DNA of 64,000 nucleotides from Ktedonobacter racemifer DSM 44963 (GCF_000178855.1 NZ_ADVG01000003.1:1178001-1242000); one strand, 5' to 3'; positions 9,714 to 18,011 are shown, numbered from the stretch's first letter. A program made the numbers and translations. The notes: generated from the letters alone by a model not told the origin.

Positions 9714-11139
9714 TGAGAAAAAAAAGCGCAAGCGCAAAAAGAAGACAAAGCAGACCATCACTCGAGCGGTGACCCATATCCGTCTCATTGAGGCCAATCC
9801 TGGCAAACTTGAGGCGCTCGATCAGCTTGTGGCGGTTTACTTGCCGCTGTGCCAACAGTACACCACCCTGTTTTGCGAGGCCGAGACAAGCCCGGACAAG
9901 TACCAAGAAACCGTCTTCAAAACCGATCTTTCAGACCGCTTGCATCGAGTGGCAATACAGCAAGCCGCAGGCATTGCCAAAAGCGTTCGCACGAATCGAG
10001 CGAACGCCTATCAGGCGTACCTGGAAGATGTGGCTGATTACGCTCAGGCCAAGGCCAAAGCTCAGGCGGAAGGCCGGATGTCCGCCTTCAAACGCCGCGA
10101 ACCGACCTGGACCGAATGGGATCTCCCTGTGCTGCGTGTGCCAGTCATCCAAGCCAATGTCAACGTGGTGGTGCTCGAGAAGTCGGAGGACTCCACGTTC
10201 GACTACTGGCTGCGCGTGTCCACCTTAGATGTCGGGAATCCGCTTCGAGTCCCAGTCAAACTCGCCTCCTATCACAAACGAGCACTCGAAGGCCGCACGC
10301 TCAATGCGTCTACAACACTTCACAAGCGCAATGGAGTCTGGTGGCTGACGCTCTCCTTTGACGAGGACGTTCCTCTTCAAACCAAGCCTGACGCCCCTAC
10401 AGTAGGCGTCGATGTGGGCATTGCCCATTTCCTCACGACCTCCACCAATAAAGAGTATGGCAGTTTTCATGGCAAGATGGCCCGACAGCACAAGCACGAT
10501 CGGGAAAAGCGTCGCCGCAAGGCGAAACTGCGAGCCTGTCTGGAAAAGAAAGGCGTCCCAAAGGGCAAGCTTCCTTCGACAAGTTCTGAAACGTCGCAAC
10601 GCTTGAGCCGTCACGTCAAGCAAGAGATCAACCGGGCGGTCAATGCGTTGGTCAAAGATCATCGAGATGCCAGACTCATTTATGAGGACCTCAATGTGGC
10701 CTCGATGCGCTTCAAAGCAAGGGTGATGAACAGTTATCTGTATGCTTCTCACCTGGGGCATATCCCAGAGCAGCTGGCCTGGGCCGCCGCCAAACAGGGC
10801 ATGGCAGCCCACACGGTCCGAGCCGCCTATTCCTCTCAGGAATGCCCCCGCTGCCATTATGTCGATCGCGCTAATCGGCCGAACCAGAAAACCTTCAAGT
10901 GCCTGGTCTGTGGTTACGCAGACCAGGCCGACCGCAAAGCCGCACAGACGCTCGCGGGACGCTGGGGGGATCGGAAACTGGCGGCATGTCGCTCGACCTC
11001 GGAGGTCAAGGCGCTCCTCATGACGCGGCATGAAGCGTGGAAACAGCAGAATCAGCAGAGGATCCAGGATGCCGGGCCTCCCGTCCAGTTGAGCTTCTGG
11101 GATCCCCCAGAGATGTTCCTGGAATCATCTCACGAGTGA
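9670..11139 (+). CDS. tnpB: TnpB RNA-guided endonuclease, IS607-associated
   Basis: 489 residues, longer than the usual 370-450 because of a Lys-rich N-terminus (residues 15-27). RuvC residues are intact: Asp248 in VGVDVGIAHF, Glu339 in LIYEDLNV, and the third Asp at 421 in QADRKAAQTLAG. The zinc ribbon is C392-x2-C395 and C411-x2-C414. TnpB proteins are omega-RNA-guided nickases/nucleases that return the element to the donor site. Both tnpA and all TnpB catalytic residues are present, so the element is plausibly active. The guide RNA would come from the 3' end of this gene and the tail at 11140-11225. Confidence 0.92.
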   Translation: MDPLVSKKPQKASLDEKKKRKRKKKTKQTITRAVTHIRLIEANPGKLEALDQLVAVYLPLCQQYTTLFCEAETSPDKYQETVFKTDLSDRLHRVAIQQAAGIAKSVRTNRANAYQAYLEDVADYAQAKAKAQAEGRMSAFKRREPTWTEWDLPVLRVPVIQANVNVVVLEKSEDSTFDYWLRVSTLDVGNPLRVPVKLASYHKRALEGRTLNASTTLHKRNGVWWLTLSFDEDVPLQTKPDAPTVGVDVGIAHFLTTSTNKEYGSFHGKMARQHKHDREKRRRKAKLRACLEKKGVPKGKLPSTSSETSQRLSRHVKQEINRAVNALVKDHRDARLIYEDLNVASMRFKARVMNSYLYASHLGHIPEQLAWAAAKQGMAAHTVRAAYSSQECPRCHYVDRANRPNQKTFKCLVCGYADQADRKAAQTLAGRWGDRKLAACRSTSEVKALLMTRHEAWKQQNQQRIQDAGPPVQLSFWDPPEMFLESSHE

Positions 11140-11225
11140 ACATCTCTCAGTAGAGAGAGGTGCATAGGATGCTCGTAGTGCATCCTCCCGCCTAGTCCGC
11201 TGTTTGGTAAACAGGCGTAGGTTAA
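11140..11225 (+). ncRNA. Candidate TnpB omega-RNA 3' part / right end of IS607 copy 1
   Basis: Directly after tnpB there are three small hairpins in a row: CTCTC/GAGAG, GGATG/GCATCC, and CGCTGTTT/AAACAGGCG. TnpB omega-RNAs span the tnpB 3' end and the right end with the guide just outside the element. The exact boundary is not visible. Confidence 0.5.
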
Positions 11226-11303
11226 AGTGAGAAGGATAATCATTGCAATAGATGGTTATGCTTTGATCAACTATCTATCGAGAAACGGAGAAGCAAAGAA
11301 AGT

Positions 11304-11834
11304 ATGTCGCAAAGGCTGAAACGTTGGATGATGCGCCTGGCACTCACAGAGCAACAAGAGGCTTCAACCTGGAACGCTCGCCCTATTTCACAGCATGATG
11401 TCCCACTTCTTGGGGAGTTATTGTATGAAGCCTATCGCAACACCATCGATGATGAAGGCGAGACATCGGACGAAGCCCTGAAAGAAATGGAGGGGACATT
11501 TGCAGGGAAATATGGTCTTGTACTGACAACATGCTCTTTCCTCATTGAGGAGAAGGAACGTATACTGGCTGCGTCAGTGCTGACTGATTGGACAAATGAC
11601 CAGACAGGAAAGAAACAGCCGCTGCTATCTTTTCTCATGACCCATTCCGATGCCAAAGGGAAAGGGATAGCAACCTTTCTGCTCAAAAAGAGTATCAACG
11701 CGCTATTAGCTCAAGGTGAGAAAGAACTCGTGCTCTTTGTAACCGTTGGCAATGATGCAGCCCAGCATATCTACCAGAAACTCGGCTTTCAAATTGAAGA
11801 GGAATTTGAGACTGATCGCATCAAACTTGTTTGA
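11304..11834 (+). CDS. GNAT family N-acetyltransferase
   Basis: 176 residues. The acetyl-CoA loop is in LMTHSDAKGKGIATFLLKKS (KGKGIA, about residues 117-122), and the end VTVGNDAAQHIYQKLGF is the classic N-x-A-x-x-x-Y-x-x-x-GF motif. A G/A-rich site (GGAGAAG) precedes ATG 11304. The N-terminal half (HDVPLLGELLYEAYRNTIDDEGET) is the usual less conserved acceptor region. It is followed by a strong terminator hairpin. Substrate unknown. Confidence 0.85.
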   Translation: MSQRLKRWMMRLALTEQQEASTWNARPISQHDVPLLGELLYEAYRNTIDDEGETSDEALKEMEGTFAGKYGLVLTTCSFLIEEKERILAASVLTDWTNDQTGKKQPLLSFLMTHSDAKGKGIATFLLKKSINALLAQGEKELVLFVTVGNDAAQHIYQKLGFQIEEEFETDRIKLV

Positions 11835-11887
11835 ACCATCGATCTCCTGATGTAATACGTTTTGTCAAAGGACCTTTTCGAGTTGAT

Positions 11888-11913
11888 AACGTGAGTGTTT
11901 GAACACTCACGTT
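11888..11913 (+). terminator. Terminator after GNAT gene
   Basis: AACGTGAGTG and CACTCACGTT form a perfect 10-bp stem with a 6-base loop, followed by ATTTTATT. Confidence 0.75.
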
Positions 11914-11950
11914 ATTTTATTATGTAAATTAGTAAACCAGGCCACTGAAG

Positions 11951-11974
11951 CTCCCCGCGCTAAAGCGCTGGGGG
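11951..11974. repeat. Right-end hairpin of the TnpB element
   Basis: CCCCGCGCT pairs with AGCGCTGGGG around a two- to three-base loop. It lies just beyond the tnpB 3' end (minus strand), where IS200/IS605-type ends and omega-RNA scaffolds form such GC-rich hairpins. Confidence 0.55.
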
Positions 11975-13598
11975 TTCCAGGGGTTCGGCCCACGCTTCCC
12001 GTCCTTCTCGCTTCAGCAAGAAAGCTGGCTCTAGTGGTGGTCCCCCTGAACTTTCGGGCAGACGCGCTCTCGCACGAGTCAAACCCATGCTTCGGGGCAA
12101 GGTCTGCCCCTCTTTCGCGCGTTGTGTGAGACGCTCGTGTGCTGCCCGCAGGCGCGCTTCCGCACCTTCCCAATACCCCTGGTATCGGGCACACGAGGGA
12201 ATGGGGTCTGCTGGATCAAGGTAGGCAGCCAGAAACGCCGAATACAGGTCGCGTTGCACGGGACCCACGCCACACTCGCACTGATGCCAACGCTGCGAAA
12301 GCGGCTTCTTGAGCTTCTTGCCACAGCCATGACACCACTGGCTCAGCGCGGTGGTGCGTGTGGGGACGCGCCACCAGGATGCCGCCCGTACTCTCAACGG
12401 TGCGCCTCAACAGTTCCACAAACATCCCTGGTGCTCGCAGTCCCACACTCTTGCCAAACTGCCTCTGCCATGCCTTATAGGAAATCTTTTCGATGATGAT
12501 GGTGGTGCCCAGCTTCACTACCTGATGCACTTTGTGCCCATGCAGGCTCTTGCGATGCGCTACGAGTTTGCGCTCTTTGCTCGCCTTGCGTTGCCGGGTG
12601 GCCTGGTAGCGCTTACTCTGCTTCCAGTGCCGCTTTTTCTTGCCTTGTTTTTTGATGCGCCCTTTCTCGTCGTAGTGCTCAGGATTGGCCGCCATACGTT
12701 GCCGATCCATCTGCCGTTGCAAGCGACGAATGGCTTTAGCATCAGGAGCCAGTTGTGCACAGAACACCTCCAGGCTTGCCTCTCCTTGCTGGGGAAAGAG
12801 GGCCAGGGTGGAGGGACCAAGGTCACCGCCAACAATACTCGTGCCAACTGGGTGTTTTTTCTTTCGGTGGGGCTTGCCCTCCAGTGCCAGTTGCACGACA
12901 TAGCGATACCCCTCTTCATCAGCGCCCGCCGCTCTGGGGCTGCTGGCAGGACGCTGGATGAGGCGGGCAAACTTGATGCGGTGCCTGAGCCCATGGGTCA
13001 CCACTTCATCCTTCCAATCGATGAGGGCGGGCAGCGGGTCTCTGTTCCAGAGCAGAGACCCCGCGTTTTCCTCCTCGGGTGGTTGCAGGACGAAGCGCAG
13101 GCTGGTATCGTTGCGTTTATTCTCAATGCTGGAGAAGCCGCGTCCTCGGCTCTTGAAACGCACCCGCCTGGCTTGGCCCAGGCAGACGCGATTGAGGGCA
13201 CGATAGGCGCGAGTGGCCAGAGTTTGGGCCAGCACGGCCTCGATGTGTTCGGCAATCCAGCCCACGCGCAGCCCCTTGACGGCTTCATGCAGGGCGGCTT
13301 CGGAGAAGCCATGCGCCTTGCGCAAGGCGGAGAAGGCTGCCGCTCGTTCCGCTTTGTGGGTGCGAGGAAGGGCGCGGGCCTCTTGCCAGGCGGGGTCAGA
13401 CCTCATGCGGCGCAGGCGCTGTTGTCCTTGGGAGAGGATGGCGTTGTAGAGCTGACGAGCGGCTTCCAGATGGGAGCGCAGGTGGGCGGCTTGCCCTGGA
13501 TCGACGGCCAGGGGCAGTTCCAGCAGAAAGGTGGGCGTCGCCGGTCGCTTCTCCTGCTGTTCCTTCTTCTTGCGTTGTCCCTGACACTTCTTCGGCAT
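11960..13598 (-). pseudogene. tnpB: TnpB (IS200/IS605/IS1341 type) with a frameshift before the zinc ribbon
   Basis: Start ATG 13598 (GAAGG upstream). The first frame keeps Asp259 in VGGDLGPSTLALFP and Glu370 in IIIEKISYKAW. Near 12355 the reading must move by one base: the other frame then gives WRVPTRTTALSQ, the ribbon CHGCG...CECG and the third RuvC Asp in VQRDLYSAFLAAY, ending at 11960. In phase zero the protein would end at 12216 without the ribbon or last Asp, so it should be inactive. No tnpA is nearby, as in IS1341-like elements. GC is higher than in the surroundings. Confidence 0.85.
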
Positions 13599-13720
13599 TG
13601 TGGCCCCTTCTTCGAACACACACGTGATCTCGATCCACTGACGTCTATTGTACCAGAGGAACGGGAAGAACGCAAGTTCTAGGTATCTGACCCTGCTCTC
13701 TTTCCTCTCATCCAGCAGAG

Positions 13721-13765
13721 GCGGCGATTCATCCCCGGCATCAATGACCGGGGCTTTCTCGCCGC
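13721..13765. repeat. Mobile-element end hairpin of the GGCGATTCATCC type
   Basis: Outer stem GCGGCGA/TCGCCGC and inner stem CCCCGG/CCGGGG, with ATTCAT and CTTTCT bulges. The same design (GGCGATTCATCC ... TTTTCTCGCC) closes the ORF-less element at 28263-28305. It is either the left end of the TnpB element or a solo right end of a lost HEARO-type element. Confidence 0.55.
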
Positions 13766-13799
13766 GTTCTCTGTAAAATTGTATACAACCCTGTGATGT

Positions 13800-13835
13800 T
13801 TCTCTGCTGCTAAAAAAATTATTTTCAGCAGAGAA
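13800..13835. terminator. Hairpin upstream of the padR/IscB promoter
   Basis: TTCTCTGCTG and CAGCAGAGAA form a perfect 10-bp stem around a 16-base A/T-rich loop. It may isolate the downstream promoter from upstream transcription. Confidence 0.4.
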
Positions 13836-13847
13836 GTAAATAACCTC

Positions 13848-13876
13848 TTGACAATGCCGATAAAACTATGTTATAT
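13848..13876 (+). promoter_or_regulatory. Sigma70-like promoter upstream of the IscB element and padR
   Basis: TTGACA (13848-13853) and TTATAT (13871-13876) are separated by exactly 17 bases. The next 40 bases repeat GATATATC-like half-sites that resemble a PadR operator. It reads toward the omega-RNA, iscB and, past them, padR. Confidence 0.6.
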
Positions 13877-13955
13877 ATCCATTACAGATATATCAAAGGA
13901 TGATATACTAAAAGTAAGCATATTAGTAGTGGGTTTATAAGCAGTCAGATAGAAG

Positions 13956-14226
13956 CAGGTCAGGTACCCCATGCCTAAAGGCAGGGGCTTGTGAAAGCAA
14001 GCTCGGACCTGTCCAGACTTAGCCATGGGCCTTCTGCGCGAGGCAGGAGGTTATCAGACTACGATAGAGGAGAAGTGTTCAAGTTCCTACCTACAGGTGC
14101 GTGCCAGCCGGTAGCTCTAGAATCTCTGGGTTAAACAGCAAAGCGGGGTCTATGCAGTGCTCAGGGAAAAGTACCGCTCTCTATCATTGTCGAGGCAAAC
14201 ATTACCCTGGAAACAGGAGGCTCAAC
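13956..14226 (+). ncRNA. IscB omega-RNA (HEARO-like) region
   Basis: The 270 bases before iscB are free of coding signals and rich in stems: CAGGTC/GACCTG (13956-13961 with 14006-14011) encloses CCCC..GGGG and GCTTG-TGAAA-GCAAGC hairpins. The blocks CCAGACTTAGCC (14013-14024), ATGGGC and TTGTCGAG (14187-14194) recur in the ORF-less element at 27914-28305 in the same order. IscB omega-RNAs are known to lie directly 5' of iscB with the guide at their 5' end; the guide here would be the bases just before about 13956. Confidence 0.75.
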
Positions 14227-15516
14227 GTGAGCAATGTTTTTGTGATTGATAGTGACTATAAACCTTTAAATCCGGTGCATCCAGGACACGCGAGGCGCTT
14301 GCTCAGGCAAGGGAAAGCAGCCGTGTTTAGACGGTATCCGTTTACCATTGTGCTCAAACGGGTGGTAGAACAGCCAGAGATACAACCCTTGCACCTCAAG
14401 CTCGATCCAGGCAGTAAAACGACGGGAATTGCCCTGGTGAACGACACCAACGGCAAAATTGTGTTCGCGGCTGAACTCTCACATCGAGGGCATGCAATTA
14501 AAGACAGTCTTGATAGTCGTCGTGCAAGTCGCCAGGGGCGTAGGCAGCGTAAAACACGCTACCGCAAGCCGCGATTTGACAATCGACGGAGGAAGAAGGG
14601 ATGGTTGCCACCATCGTTAGAAAGTCGCCTTGCCAACATTCTGACGTGGGTAGCTCGCCTGTGTCGATATGCTCCCATTGCCACTCTCAGTCAGGAGCTT
14701 GTGAAGTTTGATATGCAATTGATGGAGAACCCCGATATTGCAGGTGTGGAATACCAGCAAGGAACCTTGCAAGGCTATGAGGTCAGGGAATACTTGCTGG
14801 AAAAATGGGAACGCACGTGTGCCTATTGTGGCAAACAAGATGTCCCGCTTCAGGTAGAGCATATCCATCCACGTGCCCGTAGTGGTACGAACAGGATGAG
14901 CAATCTTACCTTGGCGTGCGAAGCATGCAATACTGCCAAAGGCACTCAGGAGATCGAAGTCTTCTTGAAAAAGAAACCTGACGTGCTCAAGCGTCTTCTC
15001 GCTCAGGTCAAAAAGCCACTCAAGGATGCCAGCGCTGTCAATAGCACACGATGTGCTTTGCTCGAACGGCTGAAAGCTATCGGCTTGCCTGTCGAGTGTG
15101 GGAGCGGTGGATTGACGAAGTTTAATCGTGCCACGCGAGGACTCCCCAAAACCCACTGGCTCGATGCAGCTTGCGTAGGCAAGAGCACGCCTGATGTGCT
15201 TTTGCAGAAGGGAGTCATCCCACTGCGCATCAAAGCGACAGGGCATGGGAGGAGGCAAATGTGTGTGCCTGACAAGTATGGATTCCCGAAGCAGCACAAA
15301 GAGCGCAAAAAGACATTTCTTGGGTATCAAACGGGTGATCTGGTCAAAGCCATCACGCCCAAAGGAACATTTGAAGGACGGATAGCCATTCGTCATCGGC
15401 CTTCATTCCGACTGGAGAAGGTCGATATTCACCCCAAATATATGCGTTGTGTGCAACGATCCGATGGCTATGAGTATACACAGAAAGGAGTGCGCCATGC
15501 TCCTCCCCATGGCTAA
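14227..15516 (+). CDS. iscB: IscB RNA-guided nuclease (RuvC + HNH)
   Basis: 429 residues from GTG 14227, with AGGAGG at the right distance; upstream in-frame Met codons lie in the omega-RNA. The N-terminal PLMP-like domain is PLNPVHPGHARRLLRQGKAA (13-32). RuvC-I Asp60 is in LKLDPGSKTTGIAL; an Arg-rich bridge helix spans 98-124; RuvC-II Glu157 is in LSQELVKFD. The HNH domain covers 198-238 (zinc pairs C198/C201 and C231/C234, HNH core E211-H212 and N226). RuvC-III H310/D313 is in THWLDAACVG. All catalytic residues are present. IscB, the ancestor-like relative of Cas9, cleaves double-stranded DNA guided by its omega-RNA. The gene ends inside the right-end hairpin. Confidence 0.95.
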   Translation: MSNVFVIDSDYKPLNPVHPGHARRLLRQGKAAVFRRYPFTIVLKRVVEQPEIQPLHLKLDPGSKTTGIALVNDTNGKIVFAAELSHRGHAIKDSLDSRRASRQGRRQRKTRYRKPRFDNRRRKKGWLPPSLESRLANILTWVARLCRYAPIATLSQELVKFDMQLMENPDIAGVEYQQGTLQGYEVREYLLEKWERTCAYCGKQDVPLQVEHIHPRARSGTNRMSNLTLACEACNTAKGTQEIEVFLKKKPDVLKRLLAQVKKPLKDASAVNSTRCALLERLKAIGLPVECGSGGLTKFNRATRGLPKTHWLDAACVGKSTPDVLLQKGVIPLRIKATGHGRRQMCVPDKYGFPKQHKERKKTFLGYQTGDLVKAITPKGTFEGRIAIRHRPSFRLEKVDIHPKYMRCVQRSDGYEYTQKGVRHAPPHG

Positions 15517-15540
15517 AGCCAGGGGTCCCCGCATGGCGCA
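15491..15540. repeat. Right-end double hairpin of the IscB element
   Basis: Perfect outer arms TGCGCCATGC (15491-15500) and GCATGGCGCA (15531-15540) enclose an inner CCCC..GGGG hairpin. It overlaps the last IscB codons and probably also ends its transcript. Confidence 0.65.
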
Positions 15541-15560
15541 ATTTTTAGATGGATGGTTTC

Positions 15561-15941
15561 ATGAAACACTCACAAAAAAGTCCCGAGGAAATGTTACCTC
15601 TCACGCCAGCCGTCTTTCACATTCTGCTGGCGCTGGCGGACAAGGAGCGCCACGGCTATAGTATCATGCAAGAGGTCGCAGCACGGACTGATGGGCAAAT
15701 GCGTATGGGCCCTGGTACTCTTTATGGCTCGATCAAGCGCATGCTCGCGGACGGGCTGATTGCAGAGTCGAGAGAGCGGCCCGATCCAGATATGGATGAT
15801 GAGCGTCGACGTTATTATCGGCTAACGGATATGGGGCGTCGCGTTGCCCAGGCTGAGGCATATCGACTTGAGCAGCTTGTCCGTGTGGCACATATCAAAC
15901 AGCTACTTCCTAATCCAGGTATAGCAGGAGGAATCTTATGA
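15561..15941 (+). CDS. PadR family transcriptional regulator
   Basis: 126 residues from ATG 15561 (an ATG four codons earlier is possible; neither has a strong ribosome-binding site). The winged helix is typical: LTPAVFHILLALADKERHGYSIMQEV, then GPGTLYGSIKRMLADGLIAES and the wing RRYYRLTDMGRRV. PadR proteins are small-molecule-responsive repressors. The stop overlaps the start of the PP2C gene (ATGA), so they form one operon. The IscB element lies directly upstream and separates it from the nearest good promoter at 13848. Confidence 0.9.
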   Translation: MKHSQKSPEEMLPLTPAVFHILLALADKERHGYSIMQEVAARTDGQMRMGPGTLYGSIKRMLADGLIAESRERPDPDMDDERRRYYRLTDMGRRVAQAEAYRLEQLVRVAHIKQLLPNPGIAGGIL

Positions 15942-16999
15942 GCATAACGCCAGCCAAACCCCCTTCTCACGTCGGAGAGAGCCTCTACAGTGCACTCCTC
16001 TACCTCTACCCACGCCAGTTCAGACAAAAGTATGGTCGGCATATGCGCCAGGTCTTTCTCGACTGCTATACAGATGAGCTACGCCATAATGGTAGCCTGG
16101 CTCGTTTCTGGAGTTCGATGTTTTACGATACTGTAGCCAGTGCTGGGTCAGAACATATACTTTCTCTGATAGCTCGTTGTAAGCGCCTGCTTGGTCTGGA
16201 ACAACGCCACGCACTAGCATCTGCATCCATCAACCTAAATGTTGGCTCACTTACTGACATTGGGCGCAAACGCGCAGTAAATGAAGATACGATGATCTCT
16301 ATTGTACCAGAAGATCCGAATATCATGGCTCATAAAGGAGCACTTTTCGTTGTCGCCGACGGCATGGGCGGGCATATGCAGGGAGAGATCGCCAGCAATC
16401 TCGCAGTTAAGTATATACATGAGACATACTATCAGGATACAAATAAGGATCCCCAAGTAGCGTTGCGTCATGCAACCGAAGCCGCTAATCGTGAGATATG
16501 TCGTCACAATGATGAGCAGTTAAGTAATGAAGATAAAGAAGCTCGGAAGAAGGGAATGGGAACGACCTGTGTGGCGGCGGTCCTCAAAGATAACATCATC
16601 TACATCGCTAACGTTGGCGACAGCCTGGCTTACATTGTTCGTGGTGATAGCTTGCTCCAACTTGCGCAAGATCATTCATGGGTCGCGGAACAGGTACTCC
16701 TGGGAAAATTAACGCCCGAAGAGGCAAAAAATCACGACAAGCGCAACGTTATCACCCGTTGCCTAGGTACTCAAGCCAGTGTAGAGGTTTATACAACATC
16801 TGAGCCAGCCCAGGATAATGACGTCCTGGTTCTTTGCACAGACGGACTTCACGCTCTTATCGGCGAAGATGAAATGCGCAGTATTGTGCAACAGTATAGC
16901 CCGGAGGAGAGCACACAACGTCTGATCGTGCGAGCAAATGAGCAGGGCGGACCTGATAATATCACCGCAGTTGTGGTGCGCATTTCACTTGCAGCCTAA
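15938..16999 (+). CDS. PP2C-type Ser/Thr phosphatase with an N-terminal PadR-partner domain
   Basis: 353 residues. Residues 15-75 (SLYSALLYLYPRQFRQKYGR, then MRQVFLDCYTDEL) resemble the short cytosolic domain seen at the start of permeases and other proteins coded next to padR. The PP2C domain covers about 100-352: VGSLTDIGRKRAVNEDTM, metal-binding VVADGMGG (138-145), GMGTTCVAAVL, NVGDSLAYIV, LCTDGLHALI and GGPDNITAVVV, so all metal Asp residues are in place. It should dephosphorylate Ser/Thr-phosphoproteins. The fusion links PadR control to phosphatase activity; that link is inferred from operon and domain order. Frame overlaps padR by 4 bases. Confidence 0.88.
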   Translation: MSITPAKPPSHVGESLYSALLYLYPRQFRQKYGRHMRQVFLDCYTDELRHNGSLARFWSSMFYDTVASAGSEHILSLIARCKRLLGLEQRHALASASINLNVGSLTDIGRKRAVNEDTMISIVPEDPNIMAHKGALFVVADGMGGHMQGEIASNLAVKYIHETYYQDTNKDPQVALRHATEAANREICRHNDEQLSNEDKEARKKGMGTTCVAAVLKDNIIYIANVGDSLAYIVRGDSLLQLAQDHSWVAEQVLLGKLTPEEAKNHDKRNVITRCLGTQASVEVYTTSEPAQDNDVLVLCTDGLHALIGEDEMRSIVQQYSPEESTQRLIVRANEQGGPDNITAVVVRISLAA

Positions 17000-17013
17000 T
17001 TATTCATAACGCT

Positions 17014-17068
17014 AAAGCAAAAGGAGTATCCAACTCAAATAAGGTGAGTTGGACACTCCTTTTGCTTT
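17014..17068. terminator. Bidirectional terminator between PP2C and dienelactone hydrolase genes
   Basis: 24-base arms, AAAGCAAAAGGAG followed by TATCCAACTCA and its complement with one mismatch, around a 7-base loop. A/T-rich ends on both sides serve both convergent genes. Confidence 0.85.
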
Positions 17069-17089
17069 GCAGGTTAGTTATAACGCAAT

Positions 17090-17851
17090 TTAGCTATGGC
17101 TGGCAATAAAACTTAACATCTGTCTCCAGGCATCTGAAGAAGCCTCGGTGTAATCGCTGGCACGGCGATCGAAGAAGCTATGAGGAGCCCCCTCATATAC
17201 CAGAATCTTCTGCTCGATGCCCTTCTGCTGTAGTTTCGCCTCCAGCTCACGCACATCACTGATGGGAATCCCCTGATCAGCCCCACCAAAGAGACCTAGC
17301 ACGGGATACACAATTTTATCGACCTGCTCCAGAGCAGTAGCACCACCGCCAAAGGCTCGCTTAAGGCCTGCGTAAAAGGCGATAACGCCCTTAAAACCGA
17401 ACTCTGAACGAGTGGCAGACTGCAATGAGAGCGCGCCACCCATGCAAAAGCCAACTGGGAAGGTCGCGCCCTGCGCATCAGCATTCTCGCGCAGATAGTT
17501 TAATCCAGCCTGCACATCCTGGAAAAAGGTATCCAATTTTACCTGCTGCACATGAGGCATAAACTCGAACGACTCGTCGCGTGAAGATATGCCAGCGGTA
17601 CGACCGAAATAGTCGATAGCGATAGCCGAAATGCCAACCTCCGCGAAACGTAGCGCCAGCTCTTTATAAAACTGATGTAGACCACGTACATCAGGATAGA
17701 TGATAACCTGGCCCTTGCCTGGCTTCTCGGGACGCGCAAAGTAGGCCATAAAACGGGTGCCATCCGTGGAAGTTAAAACGACATCATCACCATGAGCAAT
17801 CCCACGTTCACCATCAGGAATAGGTGGACGCGCATTATCGTCATAGCACAT
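17090..17851 (-). CDS. Dienelactone hydrolase family protein
   Basis: 253 residues, ATG 17851 with AAGGAG 9 bases upstream. The alpha/beta hydrolase triad is visible: nucleophile Cys136 in GFCMGG, Asp192 in GGADQGIP and His224 in EGAPHSFFDR. The early strand VIIYPDVRGLHQFYKELALRFAE is typical of the DLH family, which opens dienelactones in chlorocatechol or related ring-cleavage pathways. No pathway genes are adjacent, so the substrate is open. A promoter (18011-18039) and a structured leader (17870-18011) precede it, and the gene ends at a bidirectional terminator. Confidence 0.9.
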   Translation of the reverse strand: MCYDDNARPPIPDGERGIAHGDDVVLTSTDGTRFMAYFARPEKPGKGQVIIYPDVRGLHQFYKELALRFAEVGISAIAIDYFGRTAGISSRDESFEFMPHVQQVKLDTFFQDVQAGLNYLRENADAQGATFPVGFCMGGALSLQSATRSEFGFKGVIAFYAGLKRAFGGGATALEQVDKIVYPVLGLFGGADQGIPISDVRELEAKLQQKGIEQKILVYEGAPHSFFDRRASDYTEASSDAWRQMLSFIASHS

Positions 17852-17869
17852 TTATAGATTCTCCTTCTT

Positions 17870-18011
17870 AACTAAGACACAATCAAGAGATGTTTTTCTG
17901 CTAGAAGAAATAGCATCTCGACTTTTTCCTCACGTATAAGTAGATGGAAAAAGTAACATCTCTTGTGTTACCCTGGCCGTATAGGCCAGCCTGATAACCG
18001 GGAGATGCTAT
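17870..18011 (-). ncRNA. Candidate structured leader RNA of the dienelactone hydrolase gene
   Basis: Read on the minus strand from the predicted transcript start: A = ATAGCATCTC; hairpin CTGGCC-TATAC-GGCCAG flanked by GTTA/TAAC; B = CAAGAGATGTT; hairpin ACTTTTTCC/GGAAAAAGT; A' = GAGATGCTAT; B' = AACATCTCTTG ending 20 bases before the ribosome-binding site. A pairs with A', B with B', and A can also pair with B, so mutually exclusive folds or a pseudoknot are possible. It is not a riboswitch class I recognise. Confidence 0.55.

Larger units (their letters stand above)
9090..11225 (+). mobile_element. IS607-family element, apparently intact
   Basis: It contains a serine-recombinase tnpA and a tnpB overlapping by 44 bases on the same strand, followed by a hairpin-rich 3' tail (11140-11225). 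Exact ends cannot be fixed because IS607 makes no terminal repeats or target duplication; 9090 and 11225 are estimates. A diverged second copy is at about 41210-43430. Confidence 0.8.
13956..15540 (+). mobile_element. IscB-carrying (ISC/HEARO-type) element
   Basis: Both ends show the same kind of hairpin. The left is CCCC-ATGCC-TAAA-GGCA-GGGG (13967-13987). The right is CCCC-ATGGCTAAAGCCA-GGGG (15505-15525), nested in the inverted repeat TGCGCCATGC/GCATGGCGCA (15491-15540). Between them lie a structured non-coding region and iscB. No transposase is included, so movement would need a Y1 TnpA in trans. It sits between a promoter and padR. Confidence 0.75.

Noticed and set aside
12351-13682. Plus-strand open frame of 443 codons opposite tnpB
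   Set aside because: Despite its length it has no recognisable motif, while the opposite strand carries the RuvC motifs; high GC explains the open antisense frame.
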